DNA of 64,000 nucleotides. Origin: JBAOHV01 sp037045265 (lineage in GTDB: Bacteria > Actinomycetota > Acidimicrobiia > Acidimicrobiales > Microtrichaceae). Positions within the stretch are counted from its first letter, which is position 1. The number at the start of each line of letters is the position of its first letter. Shown here in pieces: positions 16,162-25,369 of this stretch. The translations under genes were made by a program, and so were the position numbers. A model generated the notes under the pieces. It did no database searches. It worked only from the letters and a program-made list of their open reading frames with translations, and had not been told where the DNA came from. The stretch spans positions 186,001 to 250,000 of the forward strand of contig JBAOHV010000025.1 in the NCBI GenBank assembly GCA_037045265.1, given 5' to 3'.

Positions 16162-18491
16162 CAGACGACTGCTCGCCGGCTGCGGGTTACCCCGAGTCTG
16201 GAGCAGCTGAAATCCGACCGGAACAGCGGTCCACGCGCGGTGGTGAAGCCGAGCTCGACGAGCTCGGACACCTGGTTCTCCGAGGAGACACCGTCGGCGG
16301 ACATCTGCAGGTCGAGCTCGATGGCCAGCGAGGCCAGCGCGGACATGATGATCGTGTCGGTTCCTTCGTGGCAGATTCCCTCGACGAAGGACTTGTCGAT
16401 GCAGATCGACGTGGCCGGGTACGCGCTGAGCCGGAGAAGCGAGGGCGGACCCGCCCCGAAGTGCTCGACACTCAGCTCCGCCCCGGTCGACCGTATGCGG
16501 TCGAGTGCTGCGGCGACGTGGCTGTCCACCACGACCTGCTCAGCCACTTCGATCCGCACCCGGGACGCGTCGATCGATGCTGACCCGAGACGCTCGACGA
16601 CCATGTCCATGGCTGCGGGATGCAGGAGGTGTGCACGGGCGAGAGCGAAGCCCACCCAGGGAGTCGGCTCGCTCGTTTCGGCCGTATCGGCGAGAGCGGA
16701 GCAGACGCTGTCGAGAAGCGTCTCGACCATCGCGACGAGTGGCCCGCCGCTCGACGTCAGCTCGGCGATCATGTCGGGGCCGACCGTGCCGATGTCGTCC
16801 GACTCCCACCACAACCGGGCGGTGAGCCCCGCCAGCGACCTGTCGTCGAGCGTGACGACAGGTTCGAATCGGACGTCTACGTCGCCTGCCTCCAACGCCC
16901 GCTCCAGACCGAGCCGCGCCTGGCGCTGCGACGAAACACGAGCCGCCAACTCGGGGGCGAACCGGTGTTGTCGCCCGCGACCGAGCACCTTCGCCTCATA
17001 GAGCGCCAGATCGGCCTGCTTGACGAGCTCGGCGAATCGGACCGCCCGGTCGGGATCCATGTGTGACCAGCCGACGCTGACGCTCACATCGAGCTCATGG
17101 CCGTTGACCTCGACAGCGGGGTCCATCGCCTTCACCATCCGCTCGGCAAGCTCTTCGGCCTCATCGGTCGAGCAGCCGGTGGCGACCACGATGAACTCGT
17201 CCCCACCGGCCCTGAAGACGTCGCTCTCGCTGCTGGCCTCGATGCGACGTGCGACTTCGATGAGCAGCGAGTCGCCCACGGCGTGCCCGAGAGCGTCGTT
17301 GTAGCGTTTGAAGTGGTCGATGTCGACGAACATCACGGCCGCAGATGGGCCTGTAGAGCGCCTGGTGCACGCAGCGATCGAGGCCAGGTGCTCCTCGAGG
17401 GACAGGCGGTTGCCGAAACCAGTCAGATCATCGACCCGGGCCTCGCTGTGCAGGCGCGCGGCGGTGTCACGGAGGGATCGGCGCAAACTGCGTTGCTCGC
17501 TGCTCAGCTGGAACAGGCGGGCGAGCGCGAGCAGCACGATCATTCCACCGAGAACCACCGAGACCAGCAGAGAGCCACCGAGCTGGGAGTATGCAGCGAG
17601 CATTGCCAGCGTCAGGACGGTGGCAACCTCGGGGAGCGAGATCAGCCTGTCGTGGTCCTCAGCGCGCCGCGAAGGTGCTCTCAGCGGTCCACGTAGACGA
17701 AGGCCTGCAGCGGCCATCACGACGAACGCCGCACTCGTCGCTGCGTCGGCCAGTCGCACCGCAGCCGGATAGCCGCTGGGCGGTGGCGGCAGTATCAGCA
17801 GGCGAAGGCCGATCGCCGAGATGGCGCCGACCGCGAGCGTGATCTCGCCGTGCGAGTCGGGTCGGCACCGGGCCAGGACTCCGATGGCGACGATCAGGGT
17901 GGCGGTCGTGGCGGCCTGGAGGAAGCGGAACTCCTGGAGTCCGAGGTTGGGGTGTGCGGGCAGGATCCACACCAGGCTGGTTGCCGCGATGATGAGGATT
18001 CCCGTGTCGGTCCTGCGCACCTTGCCCGACCTCAGAGCTGAGGCGGGCAGGAGGACGAGTCCGGCAAGGGTGAGCCCCAGAGCGGTTGCCCAGATCGCTT
18101 CGGAGGCTGCCCCCAGTCCCTCGCTGCCGGACAGGACCGAGCTGACCCGCACAGCGGTGCCCACTGATCCCAGCGCCGCACCTGCTGCGAAGGTGGCCCA
18201 CGCCATGCGGGTGCGACCGCACATGGAGAAGGCGGCCCGGGCGATCACCCCGGCCGCAGCGGCCTGGACGGCGATGTCGAGCACGCCCTGACCGGCGTCC
18301 AGCTGAGTCGGGCTGAGGGGCGCGCCGATGCTTGGAAGCACGGTGGTCCAGGTGATCGACACCAGAGCGATCACCATCGCCGCGCCGGCGATCGCCCATG
18401 GGCCAGGGGTGAACCCCTCGGTCCTCGCCGATGTGCAGTCGCGCAACGGCGGTGGCCCGGGGTCGACGCCGTCGTTCAACTTCCTTCCCAT
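16161..18491 (-). CDS. Membrane GGDEF protein with degenerate EAL domain
   Basis: A 776-residue protein with the same architecture as its neighbour: N-terminal membrane helices to about residue 330, then a GGDEF domain with intact FRAGGDEFIVVAT, and an EAL-like domain. In the latter the catalytic motifs are lost: EAL is replaced by LTA (LAGLTARLWW), the DDFGTG metal loop by EHFGAG, and AEGVE by SADGVS. It therefore probably makes c-di-GMP, with the EAL remnant acting in regulation or binding. The ATGA overlap with the downstream intact GGDEF-EAL gene suggests a co-translated pair with opposing activities. Its start region is only 83 bases from the operator at 18574 on the divergent side. Confidence 0.85.
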   Translation of the reverse strand: MGRKLNDGVDPGPPPLRDCTSARTEGFTPGPWAIAGAAMVIALVSITWTTVLPSIGAPLSPTQLDAGQGVLDIAVQAAAAGVIARAAFSMCGRTRMAWATFAAGAALGSVGTAVRVSSVLSGSEGLGAASEAIWATALGLTLAGLVLLPASALRSGKVRRTDTGILIIAATSLVWILPAHPNLGLQEFRFLQAATTATLIVAIGVLARCRPDSHGEITLAVGAISAIGLRLLILPPPPSGYPAAVRLADAATSAAFVVMAAAGLRLRGPLRAPSRRAEDHDRLISLPEVATVLTLAMLAAYSQLGGSLLVSVVLGGMIVLLALARLFQLSSEQRSLRRSLRDTAARLHSEARVDDLTGFGNRLSLEEHLASIAACTRRSTGPSAAVMFVDIDHFKRYNDALGHAVGDSLLIEVARRIEASSESDVFRAGGDEFIVVATGCSTDEAEELAERMVKAMDPAVEVNGHELDVSVSVGWSHMDPDRAVRFAELVKQADLALYEAKVLGRGRQHRFAPELAARVSSQRQARLGLERALEAGDVDVRFEPVVTLDDRSLAGLTARLWWESDDIGTVGPDMIAELTSSGGPLVAMVETLLDSVCSALADTAETSEPTPWVGFALARAHLLHPAAMDMVVERLGSASIDASRVRIEVAEQVVVDSHVAAALDRIRSTGAELSVEHFGAGPPSLLRLSAYPATSICIDKSFVEGICHEGTDTIIMSALASLAIELDLQMSADGVSSENQVSELVELGFTTARGPLFRSDFSCSRLGVTRSRRAVV

Positions 18492-18573
18492 TGCATCTCA
18501 TCGGCCGGCTGTCGATCAGGCATGAATGTTCTGAGCCGTTCGGCCCATCGGTGTGCGGCCACGGCGGCCGTCT

Positions 18574-18592
18574 GATCTGACGGGTCGTCAGG
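18574..18592. promoter_or_regulatory. 19-bp palindromic operator, copy 3 (acyl-CoA dehydrogenase operon)
   Basis: GATCTGACGGGTCGTCAGG, identical to the copies at 5235 and 11131. It lies 65 bases before the GTG of the acyl-CoA dehydrogenase gene, in the divergent gap from the GGDEF gene (start 18491). It could therefore in principle affect both, but the catabolic side is the more likely target. Confidence 0.82.
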
Positions 18593-18657
18593 ATGCGCGG
18601 CAGACTGATGGCGGCGCCTCTCGGTACCGCGGCGCCACGAGAGACGGGAGCGGGTCG

Positions 18658-19833
18658 GTGGACCTGACGTGGAGTGACACCGAAGAGGCGTTCCGCGCCG
18701 AAGCACGGAGCTGGTTGCGGGACAACGTGCCTCGCCCACCTCTCCCGTCCGGTGACACTGCAGCTGGCTTCGCTGCGCACCTGGAGTGGGAGCGCGCCCT
18801 GCACGAGGCGCGTTGGGCGGTGGTCTCGTGGCCGTCGGCCTACGGCGGGCGCGATGCGTCGTTGTGGGAGTGGTTGATCTTCGAAGAGGAGTACTACCGC
18901 GTCGGAGGCCCGCAGCGGGTCACCCAGAACGGGATCTTCCTGTTGGCACCCACCATCTTCGAGTTCGGCACCCAAGCCCAGCAGGACCACTACCTGCCGC
19001 GCATGTCGGCCGCGGTCGACCTCTGGTGCCAAGGGTGGTCCGAACCCAACGCGGGCTCCGACCTGGCAGGTGTGCGGTCCAAGGCCATGCGCGACGACGT
19101 GGCCGGTGGCTGGGTTCTGTCGGGACAGAAGACCTGGACCACGCGTGGCGCGTTCTGCAACTACGTGTTCGGGTTGTTCCGCACCGATCCCGAGTCGGAG
19201 CGTCACAAGGGGCTCACCTACTTCATGGTGCCGCTTGCCGCCGATGGTGTGACCGTGCGTGGGTTCGGCCGCCTCGACGGTGACGAGGGCTTCGCCGAGG
19301 TGTTCTTCGACGACGTGTTCGTTCCCGACGACGACGGCAGCGTGGAGACGATGCTGCGCGGCGGCATCCTGGGGGGTGTCGACCATGGTTGGGGCGTCGC
19401 CATGGCGACCACCTCGTCCGAACGTGGGCTCACTCTGCGCTCGCCGGGAAGGTTCCAGGCGACAGCGAACCGCCTGGTCGATCTGGCGGTCCGGCGCAAT
19501 GGCGACGGCGCGCTCAGCGAGGTCGTCGCTGACCGGGTCGTCGACGCCTGGATCGACGCGGAGGCGTACGCTCTCTACACCCTGGCCGACGTGAGCGGGG
19601 TCGTCGAGGGTCGGCCGGGCGGTGCCCGCTCGTCCTACAACAAGATCTTCTGGTCCGAGCTCGACGTACGTCTCCACCAGGTGGCGCTCGACCTGCTCGG
19701 CCACGAAGCGGAGCTCGACGGTCCATGGATGAAGGGGTTCGAGTTCGCCCTCTCAGGACCGATCTATGCGGGTACCAACGAGATCCAGCGCAACATCGTC
19801 GCCGAGCGCGTGCTCGGTCTGCCGCGCAAGTGA
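18658..19833 (+). CDS. Acyl-CoA dehydrogenase, FadE30-like, steroid-type heteromer subunit
   Basis: A 391-residue ACAD. It starts at a GTG with GGGAG seven bases upstream (VDLTWSDTEEAFRAEAR). FAD/substrate segments include LWCQGWSEPNAGSDLAG and GQKTWTTRGAFCNYV, and the C-terminus is SGPIYAGTNEIQRNIVAERV. The residue that is the catalytic Glu in medium-chain ACADs (YEGT) is Ala here (YAGT). This is typical of the alpha2-beta2 ACADs used for steroid side chains and HIP-CoA, where active sites are shared between two different subunits encoded side by side. The second subunit gene starts 12 bases downstream. Overall it resembles FadE30 from the KstR2 regulon. The precise step (side chain or HIP-CoA) is undetermined. 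Confidence 0.8.
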   Translation: MDLTWSDTEEAFRAEARSWLRDNVPRPPLPSGDTAAGFAAHLEWERALHEARWAVVSWPSAYGGRDASLWEWLIFEEEYYRVGGPQRVTQNGIFLLAPTIFEFGTQAQQDHYLPRMSAAVDLWCQGWSEPNAGSDLAGVRSKAMRDDVAGGWVLSGQKTWTTRGAFCNYVFGLFRTDPESERHKGLTYFMVPLAADGVTVRGFGRLDGDEGFAEVFFDDVFVPDDDGSVETMLRGGILGGVDHGWGVAMATTSSERGLTLRSPGRFQATANRLVDLAVRRNGDGALSEVVADRVVDAWIDAEAYALYTLADVSGVVEGRPGGARSSYNKIFWSELDVRLHQVALDLLGHEAELDGPWMKGFEFALSGPIYAGTNEIQRNIVAERVLGLPRK

Positions 19834-19845
19834 GAAGGGCCTGAC

Positions 19846-20911
19846 ATGCGATTCGCGTTGAGCGACGAACAGATCGAGTTCCGTGACGCAGTGCGTGGGC
19901 TGCTGGCCGACACGTGCGGGCCCGACGACATCCGGGCGGCCTGGGCCGACCCGGTGCTCGCGGGGGGTGGGCCCGGCGACGGCAACGGGACGGTACCCGC
20001 GGCGTGGTCCGCTCTCGGCGACATGGGCGTCCTGGGTATCTGCGTACCAGAGGCACACGGCGGGCTCGGTATGACCGACGAGGACCTGGTTCCGCTCCTG
20101 GTCGAGGTCGGCCGGTCCGGCCTGCCCGATCCGGTGTCGTGCACCGCCGGTGTGGCGGTGGGAGTGCTGCGCGACCATGCACCCGTGGGTCTGGCAGCGG
20201 AGTGGCTGCCGCGGATCGCCGCCGGAGAGGTGGTCATCGGTGTCGGATTCGGCCCCGAGCGCGACGGCGGGGGAACACCAACCGTCGCTTCGGCACCGGC
20301 GCTCGACGCACTGCTGCTCTTCGACCGCGGAGAGGTCCACTTGGTCGCGTCGTCGGCGGTCGATCTGAACCCGATCGAATCGGTCGACGGAGCGAGGCAC
20401 CTCGCCCGCGTGATCTGGACACCTGGCGGCGAGACCCTCGTCGCGGGTGCTCAGGACGGCTTCGTCGCCACGAACGCCGCCTTCGACCGTTCGGCGCTCG
20501 GCGCCGCTGCGCTGCTGGTCGGTCTGAGTCGTCGGATGCTCGACATGACCGTGTCGTACGCGGCCGAACGCCACCAGTTCGGCGTACCCATCGGCAGCTT
20601 CCAGGCGGTGAAGCACCACCTCGCGGACGCGGCGCTCGGGGTGGAGTTCTCAGAGCCGCTCGTGCTGCGCGCGGCGAACTCGATCGCCAACGGTGACCCG
20701 GACTCGTTCGCGACACGTTTCGATGGCCAAGGCGAAGGCGAGCGGCGCCGCACGCGCGGCCGCAGCGACATGTCTCCAGGTCCATGGCGCGATCGGCTAC
20801 ACGGTCGAATGCGACCTGCACCTCTTCATGAAGCGGGCATGGGCACTGGCAGCCCGTTACGGCGACGCTGAGTTCCACCGTCGGCGCATCCGGGCCGGTC
20901 TGATCGGCTGA
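19846..20911 (+). CDS. Second acyl-CoA dehydrogenase subunit, frame broken near 20709-20714
   Basis: A divergent, shorter ACAD (about 355 residues when repaired). It begins MRFALSDEQIEFRDAVRGLL and includes GVLGICVPEAHGGLGM, RHQFGVPIGSFQAVKHHLAD, and a C-terminal TCLQVHGAIGYTVECDLHLF like FadE31-33 proteins. The C-terminal 65 residues are in another frame. Adding one CG at CGCGAC (20709-20714) gives DSFARHVSMAKAKASGAARA. Conserved FAD-binding regions typical of full ACADs are reduced, as expected for the partner subunit of an alpha2-beta2 enzyme. It follows the first ACAD by 12 bases and shares its operator. dtd starts 4 bases after its stop. Confidence 0.75.
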
Positions 20912-20915
20912 GGGG

Positions 20916-21356
20916 ATGCGAGCGCTGGTCCAGCGTGTGGCTCGGGCCGAGGTCAGCATCGAAGGGAAGGTGGTCGGATCGATCGGTGCCGGACTGTGCG
21001 CGTTCGTCGGGGTCACCCACGGAGACGACGGGACGGCCGCTGCGCGTCTGGCCGAGAAGCTCTGGCACCTGCGTGTATTCGACGACGATGACGGGAACAT
21101 CGGAGCGTCGGTCTCCGACGGGTCGCGACAAGTGCTCGTGGTGAGCCAGTTCACGCTCTACGGCGACACCCGCAAGGGGAGACGGCCGTCGTGGATCGAC
21201 GCTGCTCGCCCGGAGCAGGCGGAGCCGCTCGTCGAAGCCGTGGTCTCGGAGCTCAGGTCGTTGGGAGCGACCGTCGCAACCGGGATCTTCGGCGCCGACA
21301 TGCAGGTGTCGTTGACGAACGACGGTCCTGTCACCCTGATGCTGGAAGTCGACTGA
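20916..21356 (+). CDS. dtd: D-aminoacyl-tRNA deacylase
   Basis: A 146-residue DTD protein. It has the two hallmark motifs, VVSQFTLYGDT (about residues 76-86, active-site SQFTL) and NDGPVTLMLEV near the C-terminus. It removes D-amino acids (and Gly from tRNA-Ala) from mischarged tRNAs in the cytoplasm and acts as a homodimer. The ATG lies 4 bases after the acyl-CoA dehydrogenase stop, so it may be co-transcribed, but the function is housekeeping. Confidence 0.92.
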   Translation: MRALVQRVARAEVSIEGKVVGSIGAGLCAFVGVTHGDDGTAAARLAEKLWHLRVFDDDDGNIGASVSDGSRQVLVVSQFTLYGDTRKGRRPSWIDAARPEQAEPLVEAVVSELRSLGATVATGIFGADMQVSLTNDGPVTLMLEVD

Positions 21357-21425
21357 CGCGGATCCGACCCGCTCGGCTTCCCCCGACGTTTGACCCGGCA
21401 CCGTCGCGGTGGGGAGCATGAGTGC

Positions 21426-21860
21426 ATGCGTGCACTGGTCATCCACGAGAGTCTCACCGGCAACACCCGTACCGCTGCGGGCCACATCGTCGATGCGTTG
21501 GCGGCCGAGGGCTGGACCGCGAGCGAGTGCAGCTCCAGAGAGGTGGACCTGGCAGCGCTGCAGGCAGCCGACGTCGTCATCGTGGGTAGCTGGGTGGACG
21601 GGTTGTTCTTCTTCGGCCAGCGGCCGGGTGGGAGCGGGAAGCTCACCAAGCTGCCCCTCCTGGGGAACAAGACGACCTACGTCTATGTGACCTACGCGGT
21701 CGATCCCGGCAAGACCCTTGCGAAGCTCACCGCGCTGATCGAAGGCCGCCACGGGAACGTGGTGGGCGGGATGACCATCCGGCGCAACAACCTGCTCGAC
21801 GGGAGCGTCGAGTTCGCACAGCGTGTCGTCGACACGGCCCGCGACGACGTGTCCGCCTGA
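21426..21860 (+). CDS. Flavodoxin-like FMN-binding protein
   Basis: A 144-residue single-domain protein. MRALVIHESLTGNTRTAA is the FMN phosphate-binding loop of the flavodoxin fold, and VVIVGSWVDGLFFFGQRPGG matches the second flavin loop region. It probably binds FMN and carries electrons or acts as a small oxidoreductase. The partner is unknown. The ATG (21426) has no clear Shine-Dalgarno sequence. It is flanked by dtd and recC on the same strand with 65-70-base gaps that contain nothing I can identify. Confidence 0.75.
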   Translation: MRALVIHESLTGNTRTAAGHIVDALAAEGWTASECSSREVDLAALQAADVVIVGSWVDGLFFFGQRPGGSGKLTKLPLLGNKTTYVYVTYAVDPGKTLAKLTALIEGRHGNVVGGMTIRRNNLLDGSVEFAQRVVDTARDDVSA

Positions 21861-21925
21861 TCGTCCGGCGGCAGTCGCCGACAGCCCGGCGTTGACTGTC
21901 GGACCACCTCGCTACGCTCGGCGCC

Positions 21926-24900
21926 GTGTTGGAGATCCACACAGCGGGGCGGATCGAGACGCTGGTCGACCGATTGGCGGTTCAGCTGTCGCGCCCGCCG
22001 AACGGTCTCGGTGAGGCGTCCTGGGATCCGCTGACGCCCGAGTGGATAGCGGTTCCGTCCGAAGGCATGCGGCGTTGGCTGCACCTGGATCTCGCCCGCC
22101 GGCTGGGCGCCTCCGTCGGCCACGGAGACGGCATCATCGCCAACGTCGTGTCGGCCCACCCGTCGTCGCTGCGCCAGGCGGTGCTGGCGGCGGCCCGGAG
22201 CGTCACCGGTGTCAGGGAGCTGACAGGAGACCCGTGGAGGATCGAAGCGCTCACGTGGTCGATCCTGGCCGAGCTCCATGCAGCACCTTTCCTGCCGACC
22301 GACGGCGTCGTGGCTGAGCAGCTGCGGCGCATCGGTGCTCCACAGGAAGGCATGTCGCGGTGGGCTCGCGCGCGTCACATCGCCGAGCTGTTCGACCGCT
22401 ATCACGTCCACCGTGCCGACATGGTCCACCGGTGGTCGACCGGCGATGACGTCGACGGAACCGGAAGACCGCTGGACGAGTCGCATCGCTGGCAGCCGGA
22501 GCTGTGGCGCCGGGTAGCGGACCGCACCGGTGTGCCCAGCCCCCCGGCGCAGCTGGTCGAGCAGATGGACCGATTGCACCTGCGTACCTCATCGCTCGAC
22601 CTGCCGCCCCGTCTGGTTGTCTTCGGACTCTCCGTGTTGCCGGGGGGTGTCGGGTTCATGGACCTCGCCCAGGCGGTCGGCGCGTCACGGGATGTGCAGC
22701 TCTACATGGTCGAGCCGTCGCCGGAGGCATCGCGGCGCATCGCCGCGACCGTCGGTACCCCGCCCGACACATCGAGGTCGCGTGCCGAGGACCGGACATG
22801 GCGGGTGGTCGACCACCCGCTCCTGCGCTCGTGGGGCAGGCTCCAACGCGAGAGCACCGTTCTGTTGGCCGATGCGCATCGCCAGGGCATGGGCGAGGCC
22901 CATCACCTGAGCGATGGGCATGACCCGGCCCTGGGCCGTCACACGATGCTCGGACGGCTCCAGTCGGACCTGCGTGCCGACACCGCTCCGCGTGCCGACA
23001 TGGTTCCCGACGCCGGCGACCAGACGATCAGGCTTCACTCGGCACACGGTCTGGCGCGCCAGGTGGAGGTTCTCCGCGACATCCTCCTGCACCTGCTCGA
23101 GGACGAGTCCCTGGGCCTGTGCGAGGACGACATCATCGTCATGAGCCCCGCTATCGCGCAGATCGCCCCGGTAGTGCACGCCGTGCTGGGCCCGTCGACC
23201 GAGAGGATGAGCGCTGCAGGTGCCACGCCCGGACTCCGCTACCGGATCACGGACAGGTCGCTCAGGCGGTCAGTGCCACTGCTCGACGTCCTCGAGCGGA
23301 CCCTGGCTCTGGTGTCCGGCCGCTTCGATGTGGTCACCGTGCTGGACCTGTTGGCGAGCACCCCGGTCCGAACCCGCTTCCGGTTCTCCGACGACGACGT
23401 CGCCCTGATCGGTGACTGGGCGTCGCGCACCAGGGTGCGCTGGGGTCTCGACGAACACCACCGCGAACTCAACGGGATCCCCGCTGAGTTCGACACGAAC
23501 ACCTGGCGTGCAGCGATGGAGAGACTGCTGCTGGGAAGCACGCTGGGAACCGACTCCCAGCTCGGCCCCGGCGAGGTCGTCGCACTCCCGATCGACGGAT
23601 CTGACGTCGCCCTGGCAGGAAGGCTGGCCGACTGCCTCTGGCGTCTAGAGCAGCTGAGTGAGGCCGCGTCGCTCCCACGACCCATCGCCGAGTGGGGCGA
23701 GATCCTCCGCGACGCCGCCGAGCGGCTCTTCGCGGTCCCCGACGAAGAATCCTGGCAGCTGGATTGGCTCGGTCGGCTGATCTCGTCACTCGAGGAAGAC
23801 GCCGCTGAAGATCCCGCAGCATCCGTGCTGCCCATCAGCTTCCTCGATCTTCGTCGGGCGGTCGCATCGCTCGTCGGCCAGGTCCCGGGCCGAACCGACT
23901 TCTTCCGCGGTGGTGTCACCTTCGCATCCATGTCGTCCATGCGAGGCGTTCCCTTCCGGGTCGTCGTGCTGTTGGGTGTGGACCAGCCGGCGTTCGGAGT
24001 CAGCTATCCCGACGGTGATGACCTGACGGCCGCAGCGCCGCTGCTCGGCGACCGCGACCCACGGGGCGAGTCGCGCCAGTCGATGCTCGATGCGGTGCTC
24101 AGCGCACGTGACCGGCTCGTGCTGATCCACGAGGGACGTGACGTGCGCACCAACCAGGTGGTGCCCATGGCGGTGCCGGTCGCCGAGCTGGTCGATGCCG
24201 TGCTCGCGTCGGTCGTTCCCGATGAACGCCAGGCCGTGGAACGCATCCTCGAGACTGAGCATCCCCGACAGGCCTTCGACGAGTCCGCCTTCAGGCCGGG
24301 AGCGCTTGCGCCTGGACCGTGGAGCTTCGACGCGGTCGCCCATCGTGGCGCCTTGTCACGTCGATCTCGCCGCCCGAGCGGATCCTCCGCTCCCATCTCC
24401 GGCTTGCTGGCCCCTGCAGGCGACGATGCAATCGAACTGGCCGACCTCCATTCCTTCCTACGCGACACGAGCGGGCACTTCGCCCGTCGTCGACTCGGTG
24501 TCAGGTTCCCATCCAAGATCGAGTCGCCTTCGGTGATGGTTCCCCTCGACATCTCGGGGCTCGACCGCTACGACGTCGGCAGCCGCCTGCTGGAGTGGCT
24601 GCTCGACGGCGGCGAGTTCGCCGAGTGGCTGCGACTGGAACGCCGTCTGGGGACGCTGGGACCAGGTGCACTCGGTGATTCCACCCTGGAGCAGGTCCGC
24701 TCCACGGTGGGGTCGATCGTGGACCAGGCGAACCGTGCAGGCGTCGGTGCCGAGCGCCGTCCCATTCCGATCGAGGTGCGAGCACCCTCAGGTGAACGCA
24801 TCGTCGGCATGGTCGAGGATCGCCTCGTCGGCGATCCCGGCCCCGCCCTCATCACCTATTCCTCGGAGCGCCCGGTTCACCGCCTGCGGATCTGGCTCGA

Positions 24901-25369
24901 CCTGGTCGTGGCGACCCTCGCTGACCCGTCGCTGACGTGGCGCGCCGTGGCGATCGCCAAGCACCCGTCCAAGCCGGTCGCGGTCACGACCGAGTTGCGT
25001 TTCCGCGGTTCCGATCCGGAGCGCCAGGACCATGCAGTAGACGCGCTCGAAGTGGTGCTCGACTGCTATCGACGGGGTGCAGTTGAGCCGCTGCCGTTGT
25101 TCCCGCTGGTCAGCCATGCTCTCTGGGCGGGTGAGAGCCCGGCAGCCGGATGGGAGCGTTACCAGGGTGGCGGTGATGCCGACAACGACTCGGTCCGGCT
25201 GATCTACGACGGCCAGGATCTGCGCTCCCTGCTGGCCCTGCCTCGCCGCGACGGAGACCCTCTGGCAGGCTCGGCTCCCGGCACGGGTCGTCTCAGGTGT
25301 TACGCCGACTACCTCTGGGGGGCTTTCGACCGGTCATGTGTCCAGGCCCAGGAGGTTCACCGGCCATGA
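21926..25369 (+). CDS. recC: Exodeoxyribonuclease V gamma chain
   Basis: A 1147-residue RecC-type protein. The N-terminus EWIAVPSEGMRRWLHLDLARRLG and the internal IRLHSAHGLARQVEVLRDILL and FRVVVLLGVDQPAFG are typical of RecC, an inactivated helicase-nuclease scaffold that recognises Chi and splits DNA strands. The start is GTG (21926). The stop overlaps the recB ATG (ATGA), and AGGAGG lies just upstream of it. recC-recB-recD order and couplings show a complete RecBCD enzyme for double-strand-break resection. The reading frame is continuous, unlike recB. Confidence 0.9.
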   Translation: MLEIHTAGRIETLVDRLAVQLSRPPNGLGEASWDPLTPEWIAVPSEGMRRWLHLDLARRLGASVGHGDGIIANVVSAHPSSLRQAVLAAARSVTGVRELTGDPWRIEALTWSILAELHAAPFLPTDGVVAEQLRRIGAPQEGMSRWARARHIAELFDRYHVHRADMVHRWSTGDDVDGTGRPLDESHRWQPELWRRVADRTGVPSPPAQLVEQMDRLHLRTSSLDLPPRLVVFGLSVLPGGVGFMDLAQAVGASRDVQLYMVEPSPEASRRIAATVGTPPDTSRSRAEDRTWRVVDHPLLRSWGRLQRESTVLLADAHRQGMGEAHHLSDGHDPALGRHTMLGRLQSDLRADTAPRADMVPDAGDQTIRLHSAHGLARQVEVLRDILLHLLEDESLGLCEDDIIVMSPAIAQIAPVVHAVLGPSTERMSAAGATPGLRYRITDRSLRRSVPLLDVLERTLALVSGRFDVVTVLDLLASTPVRTRFRFSDDDVALIGDWASRTRVRWGLDEHHRELNGIPAEFDTNTWRAAMERLLLGSTLGTDSQLGPGEVVALPIDGSDVALAGRLADCLWRLEQLSEAASLPRPIAEWGEILRDAAERLFAVPDEESWQLDWLGRLISSLEEDAAEDPAASVLPISFLDLRRAVASLVGQVPGRTDFFRGGVTFASMSSMRGVPFRVVVLLGVDQPAFGVSYPDGDDLTAAAPLLGDRDPRGESRQSMLDAVLSARDRLVLIHEGRDVRTNQVVPMAVPVAELVDAVLASVVPDERQAVERILETEHPRQAFDESAFRPGALAPGPWSFDAVAHRGALSRRSRRPSGSSAPISGLLAPAGDDAIELADLHSFLRDTSGHFARRRLGVRFPSKIESPSVMVPLDISGLDRYDVGSRLLEWLLDGGEFAEWLRLERRLGTLGPGALGDSTLEQVRSTVGSIVDQANRAGVGAERRPIPIEVRAPSGERIVGMVEDRLVGDPGPALITYSSERPVHRLRIWLDLVVATLADPSLTWRAVAIAKHPSKPVAVTTELRFRGSDPERQDHAVDALEVVLDCYRRGAVEPLPLFPLVSHALWAGESPAAGWERYQGGGDADNDSVRLIYDGQDLRSLLALPRRDGDPLAGSAPGTGRLRCYADYLWGAFDRSCVQAQEVHRP

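Noticed and set aside
17659..19704. Minus-strand open frame of 681 codons spanning the GGDEF gene start and the acyl-CoA dehydrogenase
   Set aside because: It mixes antisense and out-of-frame sequence of two well-supported genes and covers their divergent promoter.
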